From: Paraspadella gotoi
Lineage: Eukaryota; Chaetognatha
Reading direction: 5' to 3'
Assembly: GCA_051294375.1 (NCBI GenBank)
Contig: CM119271.1
Span: forward strand, 14,886,770-14,950,769
Length of the DNA: 64,000 nt
The translations under genes were made by a program, and so were the position numbers. How positions within the stretch are numbered: the stretch's first letter is position 1; every line of letters starts with the position of its first letter. A model generated the notes under the pieces. It was not told the origin of the DNA. It made no database searches and saw only the letters and a program-made list of their open reading frames with translations. Positions 10,846 to 23,300 of this stretch are shown here, piece after piece.

Positions 10846-12049
10846 CCGACGGACCGACAAAGTGAATTATAGAGTCGAGATCTGCAGCTAAGCAGATCCG
10901 ACTAAAAATGTACTTTGCATTTAAACAAAATCCTGCCTTTATCGAATTTTACTGACCTACCACATTAAGCACTTTTTTTGTTTCTTACACATCCTCTGCC
11001 CAACCGTGTTTATGCGAAACCGTTCATATAGATAAAAAATTATTTTTAAATTATGATTTTATAAGGATATTATAATAAATAAAATTCAATTTATGATACT
11101 GTTATACAAATTTTTTTAAAAAATGGCTCAATTATTTTTCATTTCATATACTGTGTGTCCCAATGGTACTGTCGGTTAACTTTTACATAATGTGCGGAAC
11201 TGTGTTCTTAAATCTTATTTCTGAAATAACAATGTCAAAGATAAGTTCTTACTATTTATGATACTATATTTCGAATTTAATTTTTATCATTTTTTTTTTG
11301 TAAAACATTCAATTGAAATGAGTCTTTTCATTTTTTTAATTTTTCAATTGTTTTATATTTTAAAATAAATTATCTTTAAAAAATTGCATAGAAAAATATT
11401 TTAAATTAATATAAATTTTTTAATTTTAATTTTGTATAAAATAAGTGTATTAATAAAAATAAAAATGTATATAAAAAATAAAAATAGGCTAATTATTTTG
11501 AAGTATAAATTCTATTATTTAAAGTGCTAAGCGATTAAATCATTAATTAATCATTAATTCATTATTGAATAAATATTTTATTCTGGTATAGATTATTATT
11601 AAATCAAAAAAGTAATGAATATTGCATTATAAAAACAATTTTCTCTGTGAAAGTTAGTGAGAGAGAGTAAGAGAATTAATTTTTAAAAAATATATAACTT
11701 AATAAACATTTTTAAGAAATCATTACTTTATATAATATCTACAGGAGTTCGATTTTTAAAATCCTATGAAATGGTCTATACTTGCTCTTATTCGTGATAA
11801 TAAATTCAAGTTTTTCGATCTGGTATAAGAGTAGTAAGCTTTTATTAACCGACAGTACCATTGGAACATACTGTACAAAGGTAACAAAAAACATTGTTCA
11901 ATAGGGTGGAGAGATAAAAATATTGAGCGATTGAACATTGAACACCACCCTATTGAATATCTCTCGTCTCGAGCTAAGATGTGTCAAGTACCAATCGTAA
12001 ATGCCATTAATAATGATATTAATGATAATGATAAAACGAATGCAACGAT
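10846..12049. other. AT-rich non-coding region with an inverted-repeat element
   Basis: Begins at the gap edge with a 7-bp hairpin, gatctgc/gcagatc (10879-10885/10892-10898). It is then almost entirely an AT-rich inverted-repeat element (separate entry). At 11897-11964 there is another imperfect inverted pair around aatagggtgg/ccaccctatt. No exons of any family were recognised. Confidence 0.6.
11152..11872. mobile_element. MITE-like element with ~30-bp terminal inverted repeats and TA flanks
   Basis: The left end, ctgtgtgtcccaatggtact, continues as gtcggttaa. The right end, read in reverse complement, is cagtatgttccaatggtact and also continues as gtcggttaa. Both ends are flanked by TA. The interior is about 720 bp, very AT-rich and without a transposase-like ORF. 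The structure fits a non-autonomous Tc1/mariner-type element, a class inferred from the TA flanks only. Confidence 0.7.
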
Positions 12050-12054
12050 TCTTA

Positions 12055-12108
12055 CCAGGCGTGTGGGACTCTTGTAGTTATTAACAAACAGTTTGACGTA
12101 ATCCGTCA
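12055..12108 (-). CDS. Putative first coding exon of an unidentified protein
   Basis: On the minus strand an ATG in a reasonable context opens an 18-codon frame, MTDYVKLFVNNYKSPTRL, followed directly by the donor CTG|GTAAGA. Codon use is not distinctive. It lies upstream of ABCE1 on the same strand but does not resemble the known ABCE1 N terminus, which is cysteine-rich. It may be the start of an unrelated gene whose remaining exons are lost in the gap, an unusual ABCE1 leader exon, or chance. Confidence 0.3.
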
Positions 12109-12614
12109 TCTTTATTTCTTTGATTTTTTTTTCTTTAGTTTTGAAAGATTTTTAAATAATAATCCAAGGCTTCCAAGGTTTTTTTAATTGAAAATTAGGC
12201 ATGTGAATTTGCAGAAGTTGAAAACGGTACGATTCGTTCCGATGATAACTTTTGAAATGACGTCCGGGTGGCGGAGAGAGCGAGAGAGAGAGAGAGCGGG
12301 AGACAGGTTCGTCGACCCATAGCGACCCATGGTCATCGGTCAACCCGTCGTCGTCCGTATTTTCGTCGTGGGGACCGTCTCTCCCTCGGGTAAGGCGGCG
12401 AGCCTTACCCTCGACCCACCGTCTTTCACGGACGTTCGCTCCCGAAACGACGCTCCTTCGACTCTCTCTCTCTCTCTCTCACACACGTTCGCTGTCTCTC
12501 TCTCTGTATTTTCCTCTGGGCCAAACCTTTGCTTTGTTGTTCTCGATCATTCGCTCTTCCCGATTTCACGGAGACGAGACGGAGTTGATCCTCTTCCTTC
12601 AACTTCTCCTCCAC

Positions 12615-12661
<47 letters not shown>

Positions 12662-12911
12662 TTCGGAATTGAAACTTCTACTTCACAGTTAGCTTGAACC
12701 AGAGCTGGATCGAAAAAGATTTATTATTGAATTAATTATTATTAAAAACTGATAATTATTATTATTTTAAATTGTAATTTGTTTTTGTATGAAATATTTA
12801 TTAAATTAAATAATAAATATATTTTAGGTATATGACTATATGTATTTTTTTTTCTAAAGAACTAAGAAGATTAAAACTTGCTGTGCGCCTTGCTAGTTGT
12901 AAAACCAATAA

Positions 12912-12956
<45 letters not shown>

Positions 12957-14758
12957 AGCTGGTACAAACGGCACTGAAGAAATGAAAAGAGAAATGAATA
13001 GGATTTAATGGGTCCCCGGATCTGGGAGAGGGGGAAGGAAAGATGTCACACTCACAGGACGAGATTGCATGTTTCTAAAAATAGGACGGTTTTAAAAGCA
13101 AATATGAACGAAATTCATCACTACTCCTTAGATTTTATGATGGGACGAGTATATTCAATAAAATCATTAAAAGAATAATTAAAGCGAAAATTAATGTAAG
13201 AAAAACTAAGGATCGCATCATTATAATTTAAAGTCACTGAAATGTGAATATTATTTTTTCAAATATAAAAAAAACCTAAAAGAATAAAAAAAGATATTTT
13301 TATAGAAACTCCAAAGCGTAACAGCCGTTTAACTTAATCGCTAAATGAGTAAATTAGTTATAAACCAGATCCGGAATTCTTAGCCTTGTAGCTAACTATT
13401 AATATTTCTAAGATTTTCTTAAACCAACGTCTTATTTTTTCAACGTAACTAAGAGTAAGACTTATAGTAATAGTTATATCCGGCATTTTTAACTCAAATA
13501 ACGGATGGTCGCTCGCTCGCGTTCCGTAAATTGGGAGAGAATTGGACAAATGCCGTTTTTAATTTTGAGGTCAAATCGAAGCTGAGAGTAGGAAAGAATT
13601 GGGGTCTCGAGGTCAGGAATAAGCCTGGCCTTGGAGGAGGCCCGACTCTGTTCCTGGTCGGGCGACAAAGAGGCGCCAAATTGTTGGGGGCCAAAAGGGG
13701 AAAGGGGGGGGGCGATGTCCTCGTCGTCGTCTTTTTTTCTCCAAGATTTTTAATCCTGATGAAAACTGATGGAAACTGGAATGGAAGGGGAAAAGAGATT
13801 TAAAGAAGAAAGACTCTCCACGAAAATAAGCAGATTTAAGTTCGGGTCGAGGAGAATGAATTCTTTATATTTTCCATAGGGTTTCCTTTTTTTTCCCCCT
13901 TTTATCTTTTTTATCTTTATTTTTTTTTTGTCTATCGTATCGTTAGTCTACGTAGGGGATTTGCTTTGTTTTCGTATTCATTTACGATAAATTGTACGAG
14001 AATAAAGAAAAATGATAAATGAAATTGCTAACCTTATATTTTTTCGCTACCCTTAGAAAGTCCAATCTAAAGGCTTATTAATTGATGAATTAATTATAAT
14101 AAAAAGGTTCAACTTATTAATTTTTGGAATGATCATTTGTTCCCTCTTAGTTTCTTTCTTACTCGAAAGGTCGCGTCTCTCGTTTTTTTTTTAACAAGAA
14201 AAAACAAATGAACTTTGAATCGAAGGCAAAACAAACTCGTGCAAGACACTTGCTATCTTGCTATCTGCACATGCAGTATCCGCACATAAGCTTTTGAAAA
14301 ACATCGACACGTTTTCTTTTCACGCGTCCGGTTTTTAAAAAAATATTAATTTAGAATTAACTGAGGATTTTATGGATCTAAAAATTTGGAGAATGTTTCG
14401 TAAGCTAATTTTTAATTAAGTTGTATTTATTCAATGTTCACTAAATCTCCTGTTTTTTAAATAGCTGATTTCTTTCCTCGTTCCAGTTTCTCAGGCATCT
14501 TGATGACGGAACGATCCCCTTAATAAGTAAGAGAGAGTGTGTGTGTGTGACAGAGAGAAAGAGAGAGCAAACAAAAAAAAGGGAAAAAAATCGCTTGACT
14601 GTGGTGACTTTACTTGATGAGATTTTTGAACGGGTAAACGAGATTAAAAGGTCAGGTTTAACTGACCACTAAATGGTTAAGTGGTTGTTGGGTAAACGAG
14701 TTGTAAAGTTGTTGTTGTTTAGACTGCTAAATGACCACCTCTTTTCTCCCTCCCGAGG
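12109..14758. other. Intergenic spacer with microsatellites
   Basis: 2.6 kb without a convincing gene. It holds CT microsatellites (about 12460-12482, 12617-12657, 12914-12949), a perfect 9-bp hairpin gggtaaggc/gccttaccc at 12389-12411, and a GC-richer patch at 13500-13730 with open frames but no recognisable protein. Promoters for the minus-strand exon at 12108 and for the homeodomain gene at 14759 should lie here. None could be pinpointed. Confidence 0.5.
12617..12657 (+). repeat. (CT)n microsatellite
   Basis: About 20 uninterrupted CT units. Similar tracts occur at 12914-12949 and 27918-27947, and as (GA)n at 17165-17220. Confidence 0.95.
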
Positions 14759-17173
14759 ATGTCCTCGCTCCTCGGTCTCCTTCCGCCGGTCTCCGCCGCC
14801 AACCGGCCCGTCGACGACGCCGCCGCCCCGACGCCGGAATCGTCGGTGGCGCCTTTGGCGTCGGTTCTGATCGAGGCGGCGCTCAAACTTTGCGCCGTCG
14901 GTGATCTCAACGTGCTCGTTGTCGTCGAGGACGCCGGCGATGCCGACGCATCATCCTCCGGCGCCGCCTCTTCCTCTAAGCGACGCCGGTGCTGGGCTGG
15001 ACGACGCCGGCTCCGCGACGCCTTCCTCAACGGAGAACTCAGGGCGGAAGAGAGCGACGTCGAATTGGAAGTCGATCTCTCCATCTCTTCAGTCGTCGTC
15101 GCCAGGTTTTCATTGTTTTCATTTTCTCTTTTGTTTTCATTTGCAACAATCACAACTTGGATTGATATCTTCCTCTCCAGGTCACTTTCCCCCCAGGTCA
15201 CTTTCCCCATAGGTCACTTTCCCCATAGGTCACTTTCCCCTACCTTTTTCCCCACTGATCTGCTAATATCCCTCCTTCCTTTTTTCTGCATTAATCTGAT
15301 TCTTGTTTTTTAAGTTTTGTTCAATTAGTTAGCGACGTTTTTCCATTTAATAAATAAAATAATTTATTTCACATTTTTTACTAATGTTTGTTTTTTTTCC
15401 CCTTGATCTTCCAGACCCTCGTCCTCCTCTTCCTCCGACAAGCGCCTCGCCGATCAACGCCATCTTCTTCCCGGCAAACAACAACAACAACAACAACAAC
15501 TCCTTCCTCAGTCCGTCAGGAAATCCTCTCTTCTTTCGGGAGGGACCACGCCCACCCGTCAGTCGCCGTCGCCCGCTTCCTCCGGCCCGCTCTTCCAACA
15601 ACTCGTCAAACCCTCCACGCCGGGATGCAACTCTTCCTCCTCCTCTTCCTCGTCTTCCTCGGCGCGGAAACGACCGCGCCCATCCGACTCCGGCGTCGTC
15701 GGCGCCGGTTCGAGTCTTCCGCCGACGTCCTCCTCGTCGTCGCAGCCCTCGCCCGCGAAAGAGTCTTGCCTCTCGAACGACGAAGACGCCGCGACGACGC
15801 CGCCTCCCTCGGCGAACAACGCCGCGTCGCCGAAGAACGGAACGTCGAATTCCGGCGTCGACGCCGCTCCGGGCGCCAATCTCCACGCCAAGACGGAGTG
15901 TTCGGCGGAGGAGGCGACGGGCGAATCGAGCGTCAAGGACAAACTGAAGGAGAGCGGAGAAGACATTTTCTTGGGACGTGGAGGAGAGACGACGCGGTCG
16001 TCGTCAGGTCGAGACGACGGAGGCAGCGAAAGAGACGAGTTGGAGGATTTGTTGATCAGGCAACAACAACAACAACAGCACAAGCAGGTGACGTTAGGGT
16101 TTAAAATCGAAACCTAAAACCACTTAAATCTAAAAAATGTAAAAATCTAAAACGACTTACATGTTGATTTACAAAATCTAATTTAAAAAAAAAAAAATTT
16201 AGCTTCCTCACCTATGTTTGATTACCTCTAAAATATTATCCGTAAAAATTCTTGTGGGGAATTGCGCAAATATTATTAACAAGTAATTCATAAAGCGAAT
16301 TTTTTGACGAAGAGGTACTGGTGTACTGGCGGGCCCGAATAGCAAAAAGCAGGTGCAGAACTCTCGACTTGAAATTAACAATAGCCTTTTCGAAATACCT
16401 CATCGACGCAGGGAGTCGCCGCGGCGAACAATGACCACCATCTGGGCGATGGCGGCAGCGGGAGCGGCGGGAGCGGCGGCGCCATGGATCTGAGGACAGA
16501 CTCGCCGTCGAACCTCGGGGATCATGAGGATCAAAAAGTATGGTCATCGGTTTGCCCCCTAACAGTTATTGTTGTTGTTCCAATTTTACTCATTTTGAAT
16601 TTAAATATTTTCAAAATATAAAAGAATTTTGTATTTTATTCTTTGAACCGAAACACTATTGCTAAATTGACAAGAATCGGCAAATTCATCTCCCAGTGAC
16701 TTTTTGTAGAACTATGTCCCGATGATCACGTGACTACGCAATAGAGCTTAGTCAAAGTTGCCAATGAAAATTCGAAAAGTCAGTTATGAACAATCGTCAA
16801 TCTATAAACATTAATTTATAAAAAAAATATATTTTTTTAAATTTTCGCAGTAGGCAATATTCATGTAATTCTAAAATTTCCAGATAAGGTTTTTTCTAAC
16901 TTTGATGGCAGATTTTTTAGTTTTGACCAAAACGACGGTCGTAGCTCGAAGATCTTTCTCCCCCCCCCCCGGCCCGTTTTTCCTTTCGACCGACCTGAGT
17001 TGATCACGTTGGTTTCTGCCCAGACGACGAGGAGACGAGGACGGCGACAACGACGACAATACTTTTCTAAAATCAAGGACCGCAAAAGAAAAACGATTAT
17101 CACTGTGGGGGAGGTTGAATGGATTAAAAAAAAAAAAAAGAGAGAGAGAGGGAAAGATAAGAAAAAAACGGGA

Positions 17174-17224
<51 letters not shown>

Positions 17225-18626
17225 GGCGAAGGGTTTCACCCGTTAGTCCGCATGAGGACAACCAAATAATTTTTTCGAATTGTTTTCGAGATGAAATCGA
17301 AAAAGGGTCAGCTTCTTCGCAGCTGCAAAAAAGTGAACCGTGGCAGGAAAGCCATCGTGGAACGTTTACAAATATGCTTAACAATATTTCAAAATAATTA
17401 ATCGCCGTATCGATAAATATAATTTTGGACATATTTGTAAAACGTGGTTTTAGTGCTTGGCTTGAAATTAAAATGAGATCAACTTTACAATGTAAGGAGA
17501 AGAAGTCAGCCGACGACGACGACTTCACAGTAGTTTGGTGAACGGTATCTTTGATGTTGAACGGTCATCTTGACTGAGGTCAATTTGTGTCGCCAGAAAG
17601 ATTCAATTATTCATCCATGATAGAAATTTATCTCAAGCAATAGTAAGTTTTTTTGTTTTTTTTTATAAATGAAATTAATTTTGAAAACTATAGCTAAGCT
17701 TTCAATGCCATTTAGCTTTATTCAACTTCATTTATTAAAGTTCATTTTACGCTGAACACAATTAGTAATTTATTCGTTTATTTAAATTTTCTCTAATATT
17801 CCCTTAAATCGAAAATTCCGAGTTTTAAATGTGGGCCAATCTCAAGGATTTTTGTTAAAATTTTCCTTTAGCCGACCCAGGTTTTGGCGTTTTTTGAAAA
17901 AAACATTTTATTTTAATTTTTTTAAATTTTTATTACCTAATTAAGTAAAATTATGCCCTTTTTTTATATTTAAATAGTATATATTTTGTTCAACGTATCT
18001 ACTATATTTTTCCCTCCCTCTTCTAGATCTTCCTCTCAGTCGAGGAACGTTTCAAGGATTTGGCTCAACTCATCCCCGCCCTCAGCGGCGTCGGAGATTT
18101 GGGTTCCTTCGGCCTCGACGACGTCGCCAGCGGCGGAAACGGCGTCGGCGGCGGCGGCGGTTCGTCACTCGGATTGTCTTCCTTGAAGGAGGAATCCTCC
18201 CACCACAATCATCGGGGAAACGACTTCGGGTCCTTCGCCTCTGTCAGACCCTCTCTCCATCTATTTGAAGACGTTCTCGGCTCTCAGCCCGTCGGGCCTG
18301 GCGGCGGCGGCGGTAACGAGGCGGTCTTTCACGGGGGAATAGGATCTTCATCTTCGGGCTCTTCTTCCGTGGACCAACCGGTCGGTTCCGGCGGCGGCGG
18401 TCGGGGCAGCGGCGGCGGCGGCGGCGGTCACGCTCTCATGAACAATTTTGGGATCAGGACTGGATTCTCCACATTTCAGCTGCAGGCGTTAAACAATCTC
18501 TATGCCATGACCAAGTACCCGTCGGGAGAGGAGAAGGGTCAGCTGGCCAAGATCGTCGGCCTCACTGAGACTCAGGTCAACAATTGGTTCCTCAACCGGA
18601 GGAGAAGGGACAAACGGCAGGTGTGA
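14759..18626 (+). CDS. Homeodomain transcription factor, class unresolved
   Basis: Predicted nuclear DNA-binding protein. Four exons with matching phases: 14759-15105, 15415-16087, 16412-16537 and 18027-18626; total 1746 nt, about 581 aa. The start is the first ATG after an in-frame TGA. Exon 2 encodes Ser-, Gln- and Pro-rich low-complexity sequence with a seven-Gln run and a later six-Gln run (QQQQQQ before HKQ). Exon 4 has glycine runs and a C-terminal homeodomain: RTGFSTFQLQALNNLY, then YPSGEEKGQLAKIVGLTE and TQVNNWFLNRRRRDKRQ. Trp48, Phe49, Asn51 and Arg53 of the recognition helix are present, and the spacing is that of a standard 60-residue homeodomain, not the TALE type. The GLT-TQV-NWF-NRR-RD pattern recalls SIX proteins, but no SIX domain is visible. 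The protein ends right after the homeodomain. I do not assign an orthologue. Confidence 0.85.
15179..15240 (+). repeat. Four 16-bp tandem repeats carrying AGGTCA
   Basis: In intron 1 of the homeodomain gene, aggtcactttcccc(cc/at) is repeated four times. AGGTCA hexamers sit at 15179, 15195, 15211 and 15227. It is a minisatellite by structure, although AGGTCA is also the nuclear-receptor half-site. Confidence 0.9.
17165..17220 (+). repeat. (GA)n microsatellite
   Basis: About 25 GA units with few interruptions, in intron 3 of the homeodomain gene. Confidence 0.95.
17522..17605 (+). repeat. Dispersed repeat family 4, copy 1
   Basis: The segment with acagtagtttggtgaa and ttgactgaggtcaat aligns in order with the reverse complement of about 45005-45080 (actgtagttcggtgaa, tgactgaggtcaatt, then gtc(a/g)ccag). 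It lies in intron 3 of the homeodomain gene. Confidence 0.6.
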
Positions 18627-19423
18627 CCTCGCCCGGCGCCGGAAAAATGAACAGAGAAACAATGACGCCCGAAACAAAGAAAAATTCTAAAATAATAACC
18701 CAGGTCTCTCGCCATAATTACGTGTGTGTGCGCTAGTTTGTGCGTGTAAAAAAATATATATTGTATTATTTTGGATACTACTTTGCATCCGTCGGTCTCG
18801 CAGTGCCGTTTTCAATGAACAAAAAAAAATAGTATTTATTTGGACATTCCCGGTATTTTTGTTTTGTCTCGATAAAGGAAACGGTTTTTTTTTCTATTGC
18901 AAAAAGAAAAGTATTAAATACATAATATGATCTTTGCATGTTGGACGAAATGATTTTGTTCCCGTTTCTCGTGAACAAAAAGGAAAAGTAGATAATTTGT
19001 TTTTCCTCTTCCGGCCTTTAAAACAAATGTGGAAGAGAGAGAAAGAGAAAGAGTCGGTTTACGTTAGGTTTTGAAGCTACTTTTTTGTTTAATAGAATGA
19101 GTTGAGTTGTTCACTTTCTTTCGAATATTGTTTACATACGAAAAGTTACTTAAAAAAACTCGACTGGGATGAACATTTTCGTGTTTGTTACGAAGCTCTA
19201 TTGCCATTGTCTCTTTCTCTTTTTTCCCTCGTATATATTTTCGTTAGTAAACTCGCTGCTTTGTATATTTGCCGTGACATAACCTCATTTTTTCTTGGTT
19301 TTATTGCCTCTTTGCAGGATCGTTTTAAAAATGTGCCAATATTTTGATTCCTTTGGGAATCATAATTTTTTCTTTCTCTCTAACCAGTTAATTTTTGCAC
19401 CAGTTTACGCGAGTAAAAAGTTT

Positions 19424-19456
<33 letters not shown>

Positions 19457-20325
19457 CTACCCGCAACGCAATTACTCGTCTAACTTGGCAGGAAAGTCAG
19501 AAGGGTCCTTTCAATGGTACGCGATATTGAAAGTCGCATTTATAGACGCATTATTATATTAACTTGGTTTTGAGACCCAATCTGGTTTGCCTCCTTTATT
19601 CGGACGAGGAATAAGGAATTTCCCTCTGCCCCCCCCCCGATATACGCCGCAAAACTTTCCCCCCAACTCTCGCTCCTCAAAAAAAAAGTTGAATTTTTGT
19701 GTCCATCCGTTGAACTATTTATGCCTATTGTTTTTCTTCGCGACTTTGTACAATATGAATTTTAATTATGTATACGTTTACATTTCTGGCGGCTAAAGTT
19801 TAAAAGATAAATAATTCGGATCGTCAATCGAATTTGTCATCCGCTTCCTTTTTTTTTTCGCATCGCGTTCGTTTTTTTCTCCTTCCTAATCATATTATTT
19901 CCTTGTGCCATAAAAAAAAGTCAGTTACGGGACTTGGTCGTCGTAATTTCCAGGTATTTCATCTTTTAATTCTTTGCAGAAAAAAAAGTCGACGCCGCTC
20001 CGAGACTGGGATCCAGAGTGAGAGAAAACTGAATGGAATCATTTTTAAACCGAAACTTGAAACTAAGTCAAACTTGGCCCTCGCCATCTGAAGTTGATAA
20101 TAATATTCATTTTATAAATTTCGACTTGGTGTTTTGAATTAAGATATTTTCAATTTTAAATCTGATAAATTATTTGATATATTTTAGATTTTTTTTATCA
20201 TTCGAATTCGGGATTTGAATAAAAGAAGCAGGAAAATATCCCCCCAGCTCAGATCCCTCGAAAGTTCAACAAAAAGAAAACCGAAGAAAAAAAGAAATAC
20301 GAACGCCCCCCCCACCGCTTCGAAG
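18627..20325. other. Intergenic between homeodomain gene and UBE2O
   Basis: 1.7 kb of AT-rich sequence with a T homopolymer of about 30 at 19428-19457 and C runs at about 19630 and 20306-20314, the latter just before the UBE2O ATG. No additional gene was recognised; the short open frames lack homology I can see. Confidence 0.5.
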
Positions 20326-23300
20326 ATGGCCGACTGTCGCCTCTTCCAAGAAGACGAGGTCTACCAGACGAACGAGGGTCAACGCGTTTGGGGTCTCATC
20401 CTGGAGAACTCCTCCTACCCCGACAGCAGCGACGACGAGAGGGATTACGATGACGATGATGATGATGATGACGCGAGCGGGAGGCTGAAGCAGGGTCAAG
20501 TCAGGGTAGCCTGGTTCCCGGACGGAAAGGAGGAGGTTGTTGAGGAGGATCATGTCGTGCTCGACGACAGGTTCGGTGGGGGGGGGTCTTTTTTTCATTT
20601 GGCTGGGTGATGCTGACATTAAATAAAATAAAACATAACACACTCGAGTGATCCTGTTATACAATTGAAACATTATTTTAAATATTATGCTACTTGACAG
20701 GGAAGCCAGGTACTCTGGGAGTGAAAGCCTTTAACCACTAAAGCCTGTCCAAATTCAGGGGCAAGATAGCTTATTTCTTAAATGAATGGATAACTTTCAT
20801 ATCGGTTGTACCGATTTCGTCATAATTCCTAAACGCTCAAAAAAAGGTCCTTGATGCCCGGCGACGTGGTCCGTCGCGACCTCCAATCCGGCAACTCGCA
20901 GCGCGGCTACGTGCGAGACGTGCAAGTGCGCGCCGACGTGCAAATCTGCGACACGAACCTCAAACTGTGCAACATCGACGCGAGCGAGATGCAGGCCATG
21001 CAAAAGTTCGAGGTGGATTGCGACGTCGCCCTTGGTTCCTGGCTTGGGCAGGTCAGAGAGGAGAGAGGGGGGGGAGGGGCTGGAGGAGCGGCGCGGAGAT
21101 ATGTTTGTGTCAATGTCGAATGAATGAATAATCAATAAAAGCTTTACATTTAAATCACATAATCGTCGATACATCAACTGCCGAATGTTTGTATAACTAG
21201 AAGAAATAACGAAGAACAAGAGTATTTAATTCGCACCATTTCTTAGTGAAAAATCATAGGCACTTTCTTTTGTGAGCGTGAAGAACACATCAAAAATCTA
21301 ATTCTACTTTGGAAACGCATTCCCTGACCCCACTTGGTACCCAGCCTTGTTCCCCATTGGCCAACGACCCTATTGTTTCATTGGCTAGCGGTGAACGAGT
21401 TGTGGTCATAGAGTTTTAGAGTGGTTCCTTTGTTGAGATCTTGGTCAGGCAGGCTTCTTGGACTCTCCTGCTTCTCCGCTGACTACTCTGCTCCTGAGAA
21501 GCGAGAGATGGATCGGAGAAAAGAGAGGGAGAGAGGTGCAGGCGACGACCGCGTGGTCAGTGTAAGCCTTCATGACAAAATAATAGGGTTTATTCCCGAT
21601 TCCATATTACTATTTGTTTCAGAGAGAGAGATAGATAGATAGATAGATAGTTTGTGGATTGGATGATTTCAACAGGGAAGGCGTTGAGAAAGGCGACGTT
21701 GACAGCGACGACGATTGTTGTTTCGCTGGACGACGACGACGACGACTACTCTTCCCCTTTTTCAGGTGCGGCGAGTGGAGGAAGAATTGACTCTTCGCTT
21801 CACCGACGGCGCCAAAGTCGTAATGAAAGACGAGGACGCTCAAGAGTTGGATCAAGTCAACAGAAGGCGAAGGATTCGCGAGGTCAGTCACAAAACGATT
21901 TATTAACAAATATGGTTAACATGTATATCTTTGAAATAACAAATTAGTGTCGTGAAATGGTCATTAGCCCAATTTTCCCCAACTTCAGGGAACCGAATTC
22001 GACACCGCCCCCTGGTATCGCGGCCAAAAGCTCTCTGGCTCCTTATCTCTCTTCCGCGACGTGGATTGGGTCAAGCGGACCAAGCGTCACAACCCGGACG
22101 CGACGAGGCCGGGGAAGAAGACCGTCAGAGTCATCATCGAGCAGGTGGGGGTGGGGATTAACGGTGTGATGGTAAGATCAGGGAGGTCGGCGATTCAGGG
22201 AAATTGTGTCAATAATGACTGTAAAATGATTGATTGATTGACAATCTTTAGACCTTCAATATTTTGCCAGCCAACTGAAATCTTTCTCTCTATCTCCAGG
22301 TCCGCCTCATTCTCTTGGAGGTCCACTGGGTGTGCCGCGGGTTCACCGCCAGCGACGACCCTCACGCCCGTGTGGAGGCCCCGCCTCGAACCGTCAAAGG
22401 CAACGACCTCAACGACATCAAGAGGATCAGCTGTTTCGAACATTGCTCCATCCAATTGGGAGACCCGAATCTCTACGTCCTCAAAGGTGAGTATCAAAAA
22501 TCTTTAATTCCTTTATGGAATATTGATTCTATATCTATATCTATATCGGTCCGCGCGATCTATCGACTACCGCATTTCGTGGCGAGGCGGACCGATATGA
22601 GAATCTATTCTACTTTGTCACCTCCTCCCATATTATTCTCTGTTACAGAATCGGATCTTCACCAACTGAATTCCTCTCCTCCGTCTCCTTCCACCGTCGA
22701 ACCTCTCGTCAACGGCGCCGCCAACGGACACGCCTCTCCTTCCTCAATCGACGCCTTAAACTCGCAAACCTCCTGTGATAACCACCGAACCGCCTCGAGC
22801 GACGCCGCGGTCCAAGCCGACGCCGCCGCCGGGGACCGGGAAGTCGACGCCGCTGGCGGTGTCGCCCCTTCCGAAAACGACGCCGGAGAACTGAAAACGG
22901 AGACCGGCGTCGCTGCCGGAGACAATGCCGAGACGACGCCGCAGGGGGAAACCAACTTGACTAACGGTTCGACGACATCGGCCAAAGACGACGACGACGA
23001 GGACGATTATGACGATTGCGAAGAGGACGAAGACGCCACCGTCGAAGATGACGACGCCTCCTCCACCGCCTCCGCGGGTTTCGTTCACGCCAAGAGGAAG
23101 AGCGGCGCCGTTTTAGCCAAAGCGCGCCGGTTTAGGATCCGCGGAACCAGCGGCGGCTCCGAGGGCAAGGCCAAGCTGGCCAAAGATGAGAAAGATAAAA
23201 TGGGGAAAGTCGCTCTCGATCTCTCTGTTGGGAAGGAGATCTGTGTTGAGGTTTGTTGTGGAGAAAGGGAAGGGAAGAAAAGGGGAAAGATTGTTCCCTC

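Noticed and set aside
12260-12660. CT-rich sequence as a pyrimidine-initiator promoter of a gene
   Set aside because: It is mostly microsatellite; no gene start can be tied to it with confidence.
13494-13803. Open frames on both strands in a GC-richer patch
   Set aside because: Neither translation shows a domain, signal or splice context; treated as spacer.
15347-16104. Several 180-240 codon frames on both strands, one resembling an Arg-rich basic protein
   Set aside because: They overlap exon 2 of the homeodomain gene. The true frame lacks an ATG but has matching splice phases and joins the homeodomain exon.
14759-18626. Assignment of the homeobox gene to the TALE or PKNOX group
   Set aside because: The spacing between helices 1 and 2 lacks the three extra residues of TALE homeodomains.
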